64,000 bases of DNA from NCBI GenBank assembly GCA_036272935.1, contig DATAXP010000125.1:1-64000 (forward strand), written 5' to 3'. The stretch is from DATAXP01 sp036272935. Lineage in GTDB: Bacteria > Planctomycetota > Planctomycetia > Pirellulales > PNKZ01. Positions 63,776 through 64,000 of the stretch are shown here, one piece after another (position 1 is the first letter of the stretch; each line of letters begins with the position of its first letter). The notes below the pieces were generated by a model. It saw only the letters and a list, made by a program, of their open reading frames with translations, was not told where the DNA came from and did not search any database. Made by a program: the position numbers and the translations under genes.

Positions 63776-64000
63776 ATGCCGAAGATCGCCATGCAAGCCA
63801 CTGAATGCTCCACTGCCACGCTTGACCGCCGGGCCGTCCGTCGCGACTCGATCATCGAGGCGGCCGCTCGACGTTTCGCCGGGGCCGGTTACGCCCAGTG
63901 CGACATGGATTGCGTCGCCGCCGAGGCAGGCGTGGCCAAGGGGACGCTGTACCTATACTTCCCCGGCAAGGAAGAGCTGTTCTACGCCTGCGTCGACCGT
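63776..64000 (+). CDS. TetR/AcrR family repressor (partial, cut by window end)
   Basis: 75 residues visible, continuing beyond the window. Helix-turn-helix: RRDSIIEAAARRFAGAGYAQCDMDCVAAEAGVAKGTLYLYFPGKEELFYACV, which fits TetR N-termini. MPKIAMQATECS precedes it. Divergent from the efflux operon it presumably represses. Confidence 0.85.
   Translation, partial: MPKIAMQATECSTATLDRRAVRRDSIIEAAARRFAGAGYAQCDMDCVAAEAGVAKGTLYLYFPGKEELFYACVDR

Overview
The window reads as a high-GC chromosomal segment of a planctomycete, most likely of the order Pirellulales. This is inferred from the gene families: a DUF1549/LamG/DUF1553 protein paired with a Tat-exported DUF1501 protein, a sulfatase, DUF1571, DUF1573 and DUF1080 proteins, the PVC-type small basic protein family, and a surface protein with an ECLEERRLLT-type N-terminus. 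Lipid A genes (lpxD, lpxI) and an RND efflux system indicate a Gram-negative envelope. No rRNA, tRNA, CRISPR array, insertion sequence or prophage was recognised.

Layout: 0.2-7.4 kb holds a glycosyltransferase, a tiny secreted protein, a DUF1571 protein, a kinase-Cache sensor, an OsmC peroxidase and a DUF1573 protein. 7.5-13.6 kb is a minus-strand block with ROK kinase, lepA and lepB plus small proteins and a DUF1080 protein. 13.7-15.3 kb is a less GC-rich two-gene ATPase/TOPRIM-like module (possible defence). 15.3-21.8 kb carries the DUF1501/DUF1549-1553 group and a CDGSH protein. 22-31 kb has pgpA, an Rrf2 regulator, an inositol-monophosphatase-family enzyme, a phosphoesterase, an OFA transporter, der, Uma2, a toxin-antitoxin pair and alanine dehydrogenase. 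32-38 kb has ruvB, a ThDP decarboxylase, an MBL hydrolase, the small basic protein and lpxD-lpxI. 39-43 kb is a giant surface protein with an apparent frameshift. 43-47.6 kb has rplM-rpsI, the three-gene transhydrogenase operon and apt. 47.7-59 kb has a sulfatase, a sialate esterase, DUF2760, DksA/TraR-type and membrane proteins, an isomerase-like barrel, glyS and comB. 59-64 kb is an RND efflux operon with a divergent TetR gene cut by the window edge.

The most unusual feature is the intergenic DNA. Nearly every gap holds an imperfect palindrome. One family (GTTTAGC + 8-nt arm + 2-nt loop + 8-nt arm + CGTTT) has about twelve copies whose arms differ in sequence yet keep pairing, three times as inverted pairs. 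Other palindromes are built of iterated 7-9-nt units. Some run to within 0-3 nt of a start codon, supply stop codons, encode a protein tail, or sit in frame inside a signal peptide; one place has three palindromes nested inside each other. I regard this palindrome system and the ATPase/TOPRIM-like pair as the best candidates for undescribed biology here. All calls come from reading the sequence; no database search was run.
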